Source: Nitrososphaerota archaeon (lineage in GTDB: Archaea > Thermoproteota > Nitrososphaeria > Nitrososphaerales > Gagatemarchaeaceae). From it: 64,000 nucleotides of DNA. The notes under the pieces were generated by a model, which saw only the letters and a program-made list of their open reading frames with translations, was not told the origin of the DNA and searched no databases. Position numbers and translations under genes: made by a program. The DNA lies in contig JAFLYY010000001.1 of the NCBI GenBank assembly GCA_029785825.1, positions 961,374 through 1,025,373 of the forward strand, read 5' to 3'. This document shows positions 16,801 through 27,800 of the stretch, piece by piece. Each line of letters opens with the position of its first letter. Position 1 is the first letter of the stretch.

Positions 16801-19800
16801 GAGGGAGGTCCCGCCTGGGACCTGGATGAGGAGCTCGGCGTTGGTGAGGGTCGAGGTCCCTGAGTACGCGTAGGACCCCCTCATCTGGACCTCGCTCCCC
16901 ACTGTCGTCACCGTCGGTGAGGCGACCAGGGAGTTGCCGGGCCGGTCGGTGAAGAGCCCTGCCGGGTAGACGGACATGTTCCCGACGCTGTCAAGCTCCC
17001 CTGACGCCACGGTGGTGGTCACGGTCCCGGTGAGCGTCCCGCTGGTGAGGTAGGCGAGGTACTCGCCGGGCTCGGGGACCGAGAAGTAGAAGGCGGAGGA
17101 CGAGTTGGATATCGAGCCGACGAATGTGCTCAAGCCGCTGGTCGAGTTGTAGAAGTACATCGCGGCGGTCCACCCGGAGGTCACGAGCGAGTCCGTGGCG
17201 ACGTCCACCACCGTCCCCGAGATCACCCCCGGCTGGATCAGCTTGAGGGTCACGGTGGCGCCCACGGTGCTGTTGGTCACCGTGCTGACGCACTCGTTCG
17301 GGAGGTTGGCCTCGGTCCCGGTGATGCAGACGGTGAACGCCTCCCCGGGCTCCGCGACCACCGGGAGGGAGTTGTTGACCCAGTTGGCGTACGGGCCGAA
17401 GATGGCGCCGGTCGAGGACTGGGCGTACAGGTCGAAGTGGACAGCCACCCGCCAGTCGATGGGGAGCGGGCCCTCGAGCTGGCCTCCCACGTACTGCGTG
17501 TAGAGGTTGACGTGGATGTAGCCGTTCAGAAGCGGGACCACGGCGAAGTTTTCGGTGAGGTTCTGCAGCGCCGACAGCGCGAAGTTCGCGCTCGCCTGGT
17601 TGAAGGTGTTGTCGGGGCTGCTGACGACGAGGGTGACGTTCCCGGCAGGGAGGGTGAGGGCGTAGTAGCCTGTCGAGTTGGTCTGGGTCTCGAAGGAGCC
17701 CAGGCTGTCCAGGGCGTTGGTCGAGCTCACGACGCCGGCGGCCACGATGGCCGAGCCCACCGCCGTCCCGTTGGTGTAGGTGACCCTGCCGCTGACGTAC
17801 CCGACCTGGAGTGTCTGCAAGGCGATCGTCTGGAAGTCGTTCCCGGCCGTGGTGGAGAAGTTGGCGGGCGCGAACGGCTGGTAGATCGTGCCCGAGGTCT
17901 GGACGTTGACCGTGACCGTCAGCCCCGTGGCCACGTCGAACGGCATGGTCCAGCCGGTGGAGTTGGTGAAGCTGCTGTCGAAGTACTCCCCGTTCACGGT
18001 GAAGGTCACGAGGAGGTCGGGGGCGGCCTTCCCGTTCTGGTCCTTCAGCTGGACCGCGAAGTAGCTGGTCGAGAAGGAGAGCGCCTGGCTGACGCCGGCG
18101 CTCGTGACCGTGATCGTCCCCGAGGCGGGGGTGACGGAGGAAGCGAGGGGTTCGCATGAGCCGGCGTAGAACGAGTACGTCCCTGTCGGGACGTAGAACT
18201 GCGAGGTGGTGGAGTAGCTGTACTGCGTGACGTTCGCCCCGCCCTCCGTGAGCGTGGACTCCCAGCAGGTGTACGGGGCGAGCCCGGTCTCAGAGAACGT
18301 GACCGCGTACTGCTGGATGAAGGCGATGCTGACAGGCGAGGGGTTGCTCCCGCTGACCGTCACCGACCCGGAGGCGGGCGAGGGGACGAAGCTCGAGTTG
18401 TCGGAGTAGACGTAGTAGGGGTAGGTGCCGCTGGGGACCCTGAACTCTATGGACCCCCCGACCGAGCTGTTGAACTGCCCGTTGAGGTAGACGTACCAGT
18501 ACTGGCCCGAGGGGAGGGTCGACTGGGTGAACAGGACGACGTAGGTCGGGGTGAAGGTTACGTTGACAGTCTGGGGCCCGTTGACGAAGACCGAGCCGCT
18601 GGCGGGGGAGGCGCTGTAGGTGGGGCCGACCTCGACCGAAAAGACGTCGTAGGCGCCGCTTGCCGCCGATATCACTATGGAGGTACCCGTGGTGGACTCG
18701 AAGCCGTAGGACGTCTGGACCCCCCAGGTCTGCCCCGAGGCCAGGCCCGTCTCGGTGAATGTGACCGGGTAGTACTTCACGAAGGCTACGGCCACGGTCG
18801 CGGCCCCGTTGTAGACGAACACGTACCCTGTCACCGGGCCGTACCCCGGAGAGGTCGCGTTGTAGAAGTACTCGCCGTTGGGCTCCCTGAAGGTGACCTT
18901 GGACGTGGTCGAGGCGTTGCTCCCCGTTCCCAGGGCCACCGTCCAGCTCGTCCCCGAGGGGAGGCCCGTTTCGTCGAAGACCACGGCGTAGACGCGTGTG
19001 AACGTCAGGGGGACCGTGGCGTTGGCGCCTGCGACCGTGACGGACCCGGAAGTCGGGGACACGACGTAGCCGCTGACGTGGGGGACGGTGAACTGGTAGG
19101 TGCCGTTGACCTCGTTGAAGGCGAGCGAAGCCGCGGTGGACGAGGCCGTCGTCCCGTTCAGGTCGACGCTCCAGAGGGTCCCCGACGCGAGCCCGGTCTC
19201 AGAGAACGTGACGAGGTACTTCAGCGGCGCGAAGGCCAGGGAGACCCCGGCCGGGGCCTCGTTCACCGTCACCGTCCCCGACGAGGGGGTGACGAAGTAC
19301 CCCTCGGCCGAGGCGGTGAAGGAATAGACCCCGTTGACCTCGAGGAAGGTGACGGCCGCGCCTGTGGACGAGTTGGTCACCCCGTTCAGCGTGACGCTCC
19401 ACGTGGCGCCCGTCTGCAGGCCGGACTCTGTGAACGTCACCAGGTACTTCGCGGCGATCACGGTCAGCCTCAGGGCGGTCGAGTTGGTCCCTCCGCCTCC
19501 GCTGGCGGCCACGGCGAACGAGTATGTCCCCGGGACGACCCCCTTCGATGCCGTGAGGGTGAGGACGGTGCTGCAGCTCGGGGTGCATGAGGCGGGGGAG
19601 AACGACGGGGTCACCCCGGTGGGGAGCCCGCTCGCAGCGAACGCGACCGCCACCGCCGTCCCCGAGATGAGGGTCAGGGTGATCTGCGTCGTGTTGGTGA
19701 ACCCCTGGACGACAGAGAGGGCCGGAGGCGCGGCGGAGATGTCGAACTTGAACGGGGTCACAGTCAGGGTGTACTTCGTGGAGTTGGAGAACCCCCCTCC

Positions 19801-21678
19801 GGCGGCGGTCACCGTCAGGGAGTAGACCCCGGGGGGCGTCGTCGTCGCGGTCGAGACGGTCAGCGTGGAAGAGCAGGACGGAGAGCAGGACGTCGGGGAG
19901 AAGGCGGCGGTAGCCCCCGAGGGGAGGCCTGACGCGGAGAACGTGACCGGGACCGCGGTCCCGGACTTCAGCACCAGGGCGACGGCGGTCGTGGCCGACT
20001 GGCCGGGCTTCACCGAGCCGGACGACGGGGTGGCCGAGACGTCGAACCTGTATGGGACGAGGGTGAGGGCGAACGTGGTCGAGTTCGACCCGGTCCCCCC
20101 GGCGGCCTTCACGGTCACCGTGAAAGTCCCAGTCGCGGCGGTAGTCGACGCGGTTATCGTCATGGTCGAGCTGCACGTGGGGGTGCAGGAGGCAGGCGAG
20201 AAGGAGGCGGTCGCCCCCGAGGGGAGCCCGGAGACCGAGAAGGTGGCCGCCACGGGGGTCCCGGAGGTGAGCGTGAGCGTGACGGTGGCCTTCAGCGACT
20301 GGCCCTGCGTCAGCGTCCCTGAAGGAGGGGCGACGGCGATGTCGAACCTGAAGGGTATCACTGTGAGGGTGTAGGTGGTCGAGTTCACCGCGCCCCCGCC
20401 TGAGGCCGTCACCGTGACCGTGTAGGTCCCCGGCGCGACAGAGGCGGAGAGGGCGATGGTGAGGGTGGAGGAGCAGGTCGGCGCGCAGGAGGTCGGGTTG
20501 AAGGCGGCCGTGGCGCCCGTCGGGAGCCCGGAAGCGGAGAACGTCAGGGTGGGCGGGGCCCCCGAGGTGAGGGTGAGCGTGACGGTCGAGGTTGTCGACT
20601 GGCCCGGCTTGACCGACCCCGAGGACGGAGACAGGGAGATGTCGAACTTGAACGCGGTCACCGACAGGTCGTAGGTGGAGGAGTTTGTGACGCCGTCCCC
20701 TGTCGCGGACACGGTCAACGTGTACGAGCCTGGGACGATGGCGGAAGTGGTGGTTATGGTGAGCGTGGAGGAGCATGTGATGGTGCAGGAGGAGGGGGAG
20801 AAGGACGCGCTTGCGCCGCTGGGGAGCGCAGAGACCGCGAAAGAGACGGAGGTCGGGTTCCCGGACGTCTGGGTCACGGTGACCCCCGTGCTCACCGACT
20901 TGCCGGGGATGACCGAGCCCGTCTTGGGGGTGAGGGAGACGTCGAACCTGACCGGGATCGTGGTCACGGTCAGAGCGTAGGTCACCTGCTCGGAGGCGGT
21001 GGAAGCGGTCCCTGAGACGGTCACCGAGTAGGTCCCTGCGGCCGTGGTCTGTGTCGTCGATATCGTCATCGTCGAGGTGCAGCTGGGGGAGCAGGAGGGG
21101 TTGGAGAAGGCGGCGGTCGCCCCCGAGGGGAGGCCTGACGCGGAGAACGTGACCGGCTCGGTGATGCCGGCGCTGAGCCCCAGCACCACGGTGCTATTGA
21201 CTGAGCTCCCCTGCTGGACGGACCCCGAGGAGGAGCTCAGCGACATCGTGAAGGAGAACGGGGGAGGGGCGGTGGCGCTGTAGTTGAAGAGGGCGCTGGC
21301 GTGATACACCGTCCCGGTGACGGACGGCGACCAGGTGGCGTTGACAGAGTAGAGCCCCGTGACCCAGTTGGTGCCTCCAGCGGAGAAGCTGTAGTTGTAG
21401 TCCCCGGCGGCGTCCAGGGGAGGGGCCGCCGTCCTGACCAGGGTCTTGGTCGGGTTGTAGACCGACAGGGTGACGCTGGTCCCTGACGCGGGGGCCGGGG
21501 TGACCGACCCGTTGAGGGACACGAGGTCGGAGCAACAGTAGAAGGTGGCGCCGGGGACGACGGTCAGCGCGTAGGTGGTGGCGGGGGTCGGCAGGTACAC
21601 CGCCGACGCGAAGCTCGAGGGGGCGAGGAGGATCAGCGCGAACAGCGCGAGCCATCGGTGGAAGGCAGGGGACCTCAA
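13888..21678 (-). CDS. Giant repetitive surface protein with Ig-like and ESGL tandem repeats
   Basis: The protein has 2596 residues, from TTG at 21678. Signal peptide, residues 7-26. Residues 34-138 form the beta-sandwich shared with the 391-residue neighbour. Then come six Ig-like repeats of about 98 residues with a conserved Cys pair ('SCxPxCSSTLTI') and six modules of about 75 residues beginning 'VTFTETGLxxGTxW', followed by carboxypeptidase-regulatory-like folds ('GYVSGRVTYTNGTAVGSAIV') and Big-type domains. Near the end are the 'FDVKISNVNTGTAAIC...ICGDVPVAALTGT' module, one more ESGL unit, a poly-Thr stalk and a C-terminal helix with 'RRRAK'. No TATA-like box is evident in the 130 bases upstream, so it is probably transcribed with the protease gene before it. 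Likely adhesive or structural. Confidence 0.85.
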   Translation of the reverse strand: MRSPAFHRWLALFALILLAPSSFASAVYLPTPATTYALTVVPGATFYCCSDLVSLNGSVTPAPASGTSVTLSVYNPTKTLVRTAAPPLDAAGDYNYSFSAGGTNWVTGLYSVNATWSPSVTGTVYHASALFNYSATAPPPFSFTMSLSSSSGSVQQGSSVNSTVVLGLSAGITEPVTFSASGLPSGATAAFSNPSCSPSCTSTMTISTTQTTAAGTYSVTVSGTASTASEQVTYALTVTTIPVRFDVSLTPKTGSVIPGKSVSTGVTVTQTSGNPTSVSFAVSALPSGASASFSPSSCTITCSSTLTITTTSAIVPGSYTLTVSATGDGVTNSSTYDLSVTAFKFDISLSPSSGSVKPGQSTTSTVTLTLTSGAPPTLTFSASGLPTGATAAFNPTSCAPTCSSTLTIALSASVAPGTYTVTVTASGGGAVNSTTYTLTVIPFRFDIAVAPPSGTLTQGQSLKATVTLTLTSGTPVAATFSVSGLPSGATASFSPASCTPTCSSTMTITASTTAATGTFTVTVKAAGGTGSNSTTFALTLVPYRFDVSATPSSGSVKPGQSATTAVALVLKSGTAVPVTFSASGLPSGATAAFSPTSCSPSCSSTLTVSTATTTPPGVYSLTVTAAGGGFSNSTKYTLTVTPFKFDISAAPPALSVVQGFTNTTQITLTLISGTAVAVAFAASGLPTGVTPSFSPASCTPSCSTVLTLTASKGVVPGTYSFAVAASGGGGTNSTALRLTVIAAKYLVTFTESGLQTGATWSVTLNGVTNSSTGAAVTFLEVNGVYSFTASAEGYFVTPSSGTVTVNEAPAGVSLAFAPLKYLVTFSETGLASGTLWSVDLNGTTASSTAASLAFNEVNGTYQFTVPHVSGYVVSPTSGSVTVAGANATVPLTFTRVYAVVFDETGLPSGTSWTVALGTGSNASTTSKVTFREPNGEYFYNATSPGYGPVTGYVFVYNGAATVAVAFVKYYPVTFTETGLASGQTWGVQTSYGFESTTGTSIVISAASGAYDVFSVEVGPTYSASPASGSVFVNGPQTVNVTFTPTYVVLFTQSTLPSGQYWYVYLNGQFNSSVGGSIEFRVPSGTYPYYVYSDNSSFVPSPASGSVTVSGSNPSPVSIAFIQQYAVTFSETGLAPYTCWESTLTEGGANVTQYSYSTTSQFYVPTGTYSFYAGSCEPLASSVTPASGTITVTSAGVSQALSFSTSYFAVQLKDQNGKAAPDLLVTFTVNGEYFDSSFTNSTGWTMPFDVATGLTVTVNVQTSGTIYQPFAPANFSTTAGNDFQTIALQTLQVGYVSGRVTYTNGTAVGSAIVAAGVVSSTNALDSLGSFETQTNSTGYYALTLPAGNVTLVVSSPDNTFNQASANFALSALQNLTENFAVVPLLNGYIHVNLYTQYVGGQLEGPLPIDWRVAVHFDLYAQSSTGAIFGPYANWVNNSLPVVAEPGEAFTVCITGTEANLPNECVSTVTNSTVGATVTLKLIQPGVISGTVVDVATDSLVTSGWTAAMYFYNSTSGLSTFVGSISNSSSAFYFSVPEPGEYLAYLTSGTLTGTVTTTVASGELDSVGNMSVYPAGLFTDRPGNSLVASPTVTTVGSEVQMRGSYAYSGTSTLTNAELLIQVPGGTSLDTASILLNGASASSTLSGGDYAVQLGSLAPGASGVLRYTLTVTSAIGNGTSFRPILFINYTLSGATTQELVGATTVTVVHISIVAPSQVETTTVPVSGQGPPGSALQIYDGNSSVGSLTVPQGGYWSASVTLVASGDPSNHTLYAVAKLASGVTERSGNAMVLYDTYIPALVSWSMQQTDGRLVEFNASQGVVLFPYVVVPCMPITVTLNITNPAYAFGVNVTITGAGSAIATLGSDGLYTATLDYCSYGGLGAIYVTFNGQTTEVANPTWVYDPSGYVYEAVTSNRLEGVTATIYQLVGGSWVPWDAAAYAQQNNELTNALGQYGWYVPEGYWKVVFTLPGYVTAQTEILDVPPPATGLNIGMVSLAPPTVTGVSAVNINGSSYVQVQFSRYVRFSSAASIFVELGGSNVTGTVVPVDLQLAPTGEHLATEFRFVPSSPLVAGETYGVLVGKTVESYANVTMVSTYTTSAKVLGSLQYSGETSAPGGTITLGESLAANATTTDPLASVATFSWVNPAGETVSTAQAAVSAGFAASPAFTPDVNGTWSVEIGFGTSTSTFKTVSVPFQVVPGASAPQADGSTVALLSEGTGSGGSFVADSAAINGIVVSVTGTSPSVTASVDSYLYSSLYLPGLPAVPYGGSSLLYFDVKISNVNTGTAAICDTDAALAGHLSSTSEMYYYDSSTGAWAAAANVTVTLATDTICGDVPVAALTGTQILVAQPASSGGSGTSPATGQVTFAESGLPTGTLWSATLNGTTQSSTTSQIVFSNLPLGTASWTVAAVPVYSGAQYAPASSSGTVDVTGIGTVSVSFSEQYLVTMAVTPAGSGSTAPSGSVWVPAGSAISIQATPASGFGFSEWSATSNITVATPSSPSTSATVAGPGTVTAGFYAVSTTTTTTTTITTRTSQTASATTTTSTSATQQRSTTPTSSSSSSASPPPPATNWLIIGGVAVAFVLIAIATLIVRRRAK
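18080..19453 (-). repeat. Six tandem ESGL-type modules
   Basis: Each unit of about 75 residues opens with a variant of 'YLVTFTESGLxxGTxWSVTLNG' and closes with 'P(S/T)SGSVTV...V.L.F'. The six openings include 'FTESGLQTGATW', 'FSETGLASGTLW', 'FDETGLPSGTSW', 'FTETGLASGQTW' and 'FSETGLAPYTCW'. These modules are widespread in secreted proteins of acidophilic and soil archaea. Confidence 0.8.
19453..21258 (-). repeat. Six tandem Ig-like repeats with a conserved Cys pair
   Basis: Units begin 'FDIS.SP.SGSVKPGQS' and continue 'VTFSASGLPSGATAAFSP.SC.P.CSSTLTI...GTYTVTVTASGG...NST.Y.LTV'. Six copies follow one another at about 98 residues. The Cys pair is kept in all, suggesting a disulfide-stabilised outside protein. 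Confidence 0.85.
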
Positions 21679-21808
21679 TCTGTCCGACGCCCTCCGTGGC
21701 CGTCGAAGGCGGGACTGCGGCGCACCGAGGCGCGGTCGCGAAGAAGGAGGACGGAGGACGCGGCGGCCCCTGGTGCGGGAGCTGGACGCGTTGGCTTCAA
21801 CTTGGCGG

Positions 21809-24800
21809 TCACCCTACGACGACCGTGACGGTGGTGGACAGGGAGACGGGGACGTCGCTGAGCGTGGTTACGAACGAGGTTATCGTATAGGTCCCGGGGG
21901 CAAGCGTCTGGACGCCGAGGTAGACGGAGCCGCTCCCGAAGGAGTTCAGGCTCAGGGAGACGGCGACGACCTGCACCTCCTGGCCGGTGGTGGCGTTGTC
22001 GACCTCGAAGAACACGATGGCGGGGAGATTGTAGAGGAGCTGGTTCGAGTACGTGACGTTCAGGTAGTTCGAGCCCGCGAGGACCGTCTCTGCGGGGGTC
22101 CCCAGCGTGACGAAGGACTGGTCGAGGGCGGGCGGAGAGTAGACGTTGACCTTGTCGTTGTTGCAGTTGTTGTTGGCGTAGTTGTTGTTAGCCCCGTTCT
22201 GCAGGTAGATGCAGATCTGGTTGTAGGCGATGTCGTTGTTCGTCGCCGTGTTGTTCGCAGTGTCGATGAACCCTATCCCGGCCTCGTCGTTCTGGATGTT
22301 CGAGCCGGATATCATGTTCCCGGCGGCCGAGGACCCGTTGATCGCGACCCCGAAGCCGACTGCTGGGGAGGCGACGCCGGTCCCTCCGATGCTCCCGCCC
22401 TGGACCGTGTTGTTGCTCGAGTCGGTGATGAACACCCCGGCCGCCTGCTCGCACCCCGCCGAGGGGTTGCACGCCCAGCCGTTGCCGTAGGCGCTGTAGT
22501 TGAAGACCTTGTCTCCCTGGGTCCCGCCTGCCAGCTCGATGCCGTTCATCCCGTTGTACGCAGACATCCCGGCGGTGATGGTGTCGTTGCCTCCGGGACC
22601 TGAGACCAGGATGCCGTCGTTTGAGTTCTTGAACGTCTGGGTGCCGGTGAAGACGTTGGTCCCCGTCGACCCCGTCACCTCTATCCCGTTGTTCCCGTTG
22701 CCGGCGGCCTGGTCTCCCGCGAACCCCACGTCGAAGCCGCTGAGGGCCCCCTGGAACTTCGACGCGTTGAGGAGGAACCCGTCGTTGCCGTTCCCGGGGA
22801 CCTGGAGGGAAGGACCCACGCAGACGTAGGGCCCGCAGAGCCCGAAAGACATGCCGCCTGCGTAGCTAATGGCCACCTTGCCGCCCTGGGCGCCGTTTAA
22901 CGCGACGCCGTTGCCCAGGTTGGCCCCTGAGGTGTCGAAGGCCGATATGGAGTAGTTCACGTTGTTGTACTGGAATCCGTCAGAGCCCCCGAAGACAGCG
23001 AGGTTGCCGAAGCTCAGCACCCCCTGCTCGTCGGTGAAGCCGATCCCCGGCCCGGTCCCCGAGGTGGCGTTCCCGTTGAAGTATGCGGAAGAGCCAGCGA
23101 CCACAGACGTGAAGTTGCAGTTGCACCCCGTCTTGTCGTAGAAGGGCGGGAAGTTCACCAGGGTGTTCCCTGGGGCCTGCTGGTTCAGCAGTATCCCGCC
23201 GTCCGGGTTCCCGAAGGCGACCGCGCCTGTGACGCTGACCACCGACGAGTCCGCCTGGAACCCGACTCCGTTCCCCAGTGCGAAGTCCCCTTGGGAGAGC
23301 ACCACGGAGTTGTTGGTCGCGAGGACCCCCACCCCGTCGGAGTACACCATGTTGCTGCCGAGGAAGACGCCGGAGCAGCTGGCGACCGGGCACGGGAACG
23401 GCCCGTTCAGGTTCTGGCCCTGGCCGTCGACCGCTATCCCTGCCCCGTCGTAGGAGGCGGTGTTGGAGAACACGTAGACCGGGCCGCCTGTGTCTGCCCC
23501 TGTCACGTTGACCCCGGCCAGGCGGTTCCCGACGGCGATGTCGCCGGCGACGAAGGCCCCGACAGCCTGCGGGTCCTGGACGAATATCCCGTTGGCCCCG
23601 TTCCCGTAGGACTGGTCGTTGACCACGGCGACGCCCGTGCCGTCGTTCCCGAGGATGCCGAAGCCGTCCTTGCCGTTGAGCAGCGCGACGTCGTTCGCCA
23701 GCGCCGAGGAGCCTCCCGTGGGCGGGAAGTTGAGGAGGGCGAAGCCGTCCTTGCCGTTGCCTACGCTCAGGATAGACCCCACCGTGGCGCTGCTGTTCTG
23801 GAAGACTCCGTCCCCGGCGTTCGACAGCGCGTAGTCGACGACTACCATCGGAGAGGTCGCGTAGGGGGTGTTCAGGGTGATGCCGTTTCCGCTGCTCCCC
23901 TGCACCCAGTTGTCGACGATGACGTACGAGGAGCTGTAGTTCCCGGAGAGGGAGATCGACGTGGTGTTGAGCCCGGCGATGACATAGGGGTTGGATGCCG
24001 AGCCGTTGCCTCCGACCACGCCGTTGGCGCTCGTGAACCCTGAGGAGTTCGTTATGCTGACTGGCGCGTGCGTCGGCAGCGTCACGAAGAACGAGGTCGC
24101 CCCGCTCCCCGCGTCCCCTGCTCCGTCATACCCCCCTATGCTGACCGAGTAGTTCCCCGCGACAGCGTACGGCTGCGAGAGCACAGGCGCCTCGGAGGGG
24201 TTGACCCAGGTCCCCGTGGCGGAGTCGTAGGTGAGCTGGAGGTAGTAGCCGCCGAAGCTCGCCCCGTCGGCTCCTATCGAGACTTCGGCCGCGACGCTCC
24301 CCGTGGTCACGGGCGCGCCGTTCGGATATGACAGCCTTGCTGAGATCAGCTCGCCGTTGCCCACGTTCGCGCTGGCGGAGACCCTGGCGCTGCTCGTCGA
24401 GCCGGTGACGGTCAGGGAGCTGGGCGCGACCCTTACGACCGTCGAGAATTCACCGGAGTATCCGTTGACGGTGTCCCCCTGCACCGTGACGGTGTAGAAT
24501 CCCGACGGCATGCCGGCGACCGTCTGGAAGGTCCCGGACCAGAGCCCGGTGAGGAAGTCGAACGTCAGAGGCACCGTGCCGAGGACATTCCCGCCCCCTG
24601 AGACGACGGCGCTGAAGTTCCCGCTCATGGCCCCCGTGGACGCGTAGATGCTGATGGGGTCCCCTACGACGTAGGAGGGGCTGTCCGTGAACGGGAAGAC
24701 GTCGAGGCCCACGTTGAGCCAGAAGTAGGCGCTCCCCTGGTTGCCGGAGGAGTCGGTCCCGCCCACCGTCATCACCCAGGGCCCCTGGCCGGGGTTCGAC

Positions 24801-27800
24801 GGGATGTTGAAGGTCCCGACCCACATGCACCCGGGGGCGCCGGAGAAGTTCAGCCCGCACTGGTAGGAGAGGGGGACGCTCCCTTCGGAGGGGCCCGAGG
24901 GGGTACCGAGGTTGAAGGTGGCGGTGAAGGTGCCGCTGGTCACCTCGGTTCCGTCGGGCGCTGTGACTACGGCGGCGACCGGGACAGACTGGCCTGGGAG
25001 CCAGTAGGGGTAGAGGGGTGAGAAGACCGTGACCCCGTCCCCGACCGAGGCGGTGGCGTACCCCGCGCCGGACTGGGTGCCGTTGACCGCGTCCACCGTC
25101 ACGGACCATTCGCCTGGAGCGGCGGTGCTGTTCACCGGGAAGCGGCCCGACCACTGGCCTGTCGTGGAGTTGAACGAAAGAGGGAGGCCGGTGACGTACG
25201 GCTTACCGTTGGGAAGGGTGACGGTCGCGGTGACTGTCCCCGTACCCACTGTGACGGAGCCTGAGAGGCCCTTGGCCGTGACGCTGGCCGTGACCTCGAC
25301 GGTCGAGCCGTAGGGGACCGACTGCGCGGGGTTCTGGATGAGGCTCGACGACTGCAGCGCGACAGGGGAGTAGTACATCGTGTTGTACCAGTCTCCCACC
25401 CACTGGTTGTTGAAGAGGCCCTTGACGTAGGGCTGGGCGAAGATGTAGGTCCCGTTAGGGATGGGGGTCCAGACGAAGATCTGGTTCTGAGCCGCCATGC
25501 TGTAGAGGGTGGAGTCGCAGGTGGAGGCCGCCGTCGGGGTGGGCGGGAAGATGCAGGCGTTGACCTCGGCCTGGACCGTGGAGTTGTCGAAGTATCCGTT
25601 GTACGGCGACGGGGACATCAGCGGGTTGAAGACGCTCTCGCCGAAGGGATACTGGAAGTCGGCTCCCCAGCCAAAGCCCATGAAGTTAGGGAAGGTCGAG
25701 GGGGACGACATGAGCTGGCCGTAGTAGGAGGAGTTCACCCCCACCGCCGTGACGTTGATCCCGAACACCCCGAGGCTGCTCTGCAGCGTGGAGTAGGTGT
25801 TCCCCTGCAGCGGAGGGACGTAGTAGTAGGGGATGCTGGCGAGCAGGGTGCCGCTCGAGTCCCCGATCGACGACCCTGCGAGGACAGAAGTGCCGTTCGA
25901 AAGCGTGAAGGTGGTGGGGACTTCGATGTAGAAGTTCCCCTGGTAGCCGGCGGCCTCGAAGTAATCGTATGCCGCCGTCGTGTTCTGCGCGGGGATGGGG
26001 AGCCCTCCGGGGTTGTAGGAGGAGCCGTCTCCGGGGACCAGCGGCCCCAGGAACTCGCTCCCGTATGGAGTGCCCTGGAAGTAGTTGGGGGCGTTGAGCG
26101 CCGTGTAGTTCAGGGCGTCGGCGACCCCCTTCCGGAAGTCGGCGATGTTCAGGGGGAGGGCGTGAGAGTTCATCGCGAGGAAGAGCGCGAAGTCAAAGGG
26201 GCCCAGGTTCCGCAGTATCTGGTCGAACGAGAAGTAATCTTTCAAGTAGCCGTTGTACATGTTACCCCAGTTGCTAATCGGCGCCGCAGACAGCTGCGCC
26301 TGGTTGGTCCCGAAGTCGTTGAACGCCTGCGACAAGTTGCTCCACGGGCTGATGACGACCTCCGGAATCATGGCCTGGCCGAGGACAGTTCCCTTCAGGC
26401 TCGGGTCGCCGCTCCCCCAGTAGTTGGGGTTGGCGACCAGGACGATGGGAGTGAGCCCGGGCCCCACCGACTGTACCATGTAGGGCCCTGTTCCGGGGCC
26501 TCCGTTGCTGTTGAACCAGCCGTTCTCGGTGTTGTTCTGCACCCCTCCGTGGGCGTCGACGTAGGCAGGGTCGACGATCTGGGCCCCGGTGAACCCGCTC
26601 CAGAACTGGGGGGCGAAGGTCCCCAGGGCGCCGAGGTACTTGGCCTCGAAGGTGCTGGAGTTGTAAGCGACCAGGGCCTGGCTGGGGTAGCTCATTATGG
26701 AGTCATAGGTGGCGTTGGTCGGGTCGAAGTTGGAGAGCATGTTGTCGAAGAACTTCACGGCGATGTTGCAGCTGGCCTGCGTGTCGAGGTTCGCCGGCTC
26801 TCCGGTCACCGCGGCGATGGCGTTCCTCGCTCCCCAGGGGAAGGCGGCGCCGCAGCTGCTGAAGGAGTAGGAGCCCGAGCCCAGCGGTGCGCCGGCGGTC
26901 AGGTTGTAGAGGACCTGGTTCCAGTTGAACGGCGCGATGCCCGACGGCGCGTTCTCGTAGAGTAGCCGCGCGATGGAGAACCATGCGTCGTAGGCCGACA
27001 GCTTGCTCCCGTCGGAGAAGGTGACGTTGCTCCTGATCTGGAAGACGGTGTAGTTGGACCCCGTGGTGTAGCTGCTCGCCAGGGCGGGGACGAACTGGGT
27101 CCCCGAGGTACCGTTCATCTCGACGAGGTCCTGGAAGACGGCGTTGAGATAACTAACATCCTGGCCGTAGAAGGCGGTGGCAGGGTCGAGGGAGTCAGGG
27201 GCGGAACCCGTCGACTCGTCTACGAGGACATTGGGGTTGGACGGGCCGTAGCTCCCGCCGACCAGGTCCAGCCCGGCCTGGACGGAGAGCTGCGAGGAAC
27301 CTGACTTCGACAGGATCTGGGACAGCTCGCCCACGTTGGGGGATCCGATCCCTGTCAGGGGGTCCCAGCCGGTCCCGGCCTGGTAGGGGTTGTTGTTCCC
27401 GACGGTGACGTCGTGGAACGCCTTCGCGTACTCTGCCGGATTGTTCAGGATGGAATACAGCGTCGGGTTGATGTAGCCCAGGGGGTGGGCTGCAGCCTGG
27501 TCGATGAGCGCCATGGAAGCTGCCCACGACGGGGAGCCGACGCTCGTCCCGCCGACGATGTAGCCGCACATGCCCTTACCGCAGGAAACGTCCACCGCGA
27601 CCCCCGTCTGGACGTCAGCATCCCAGGCGACGTCGGGCGCGCCCCTGGCGCCGTTGGCTGTGACCCCGGGCCCGCTCTGCCATGCGGGCTGGCTGAACAG
27701 GGTGCTGTAGCCGCCGCCCGTCCCCCAGCCGTAGAGGTTGTTCCAGCTCCAGGCCGTCTCGGTCCCATAGCCGCCGGTCGCGTTCATGAACGGCGGGCTG

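Noticed and set aside
13888-21678. Possible CRISPR or satellite array suggested by repeated DNA
   Set aside because: The repetition is at protein level (about 75 and 98 residues per unit) with diverged DNA, and lies within one coding frame. No short direct repeats with uniform spacers were seen anywhere in the window.
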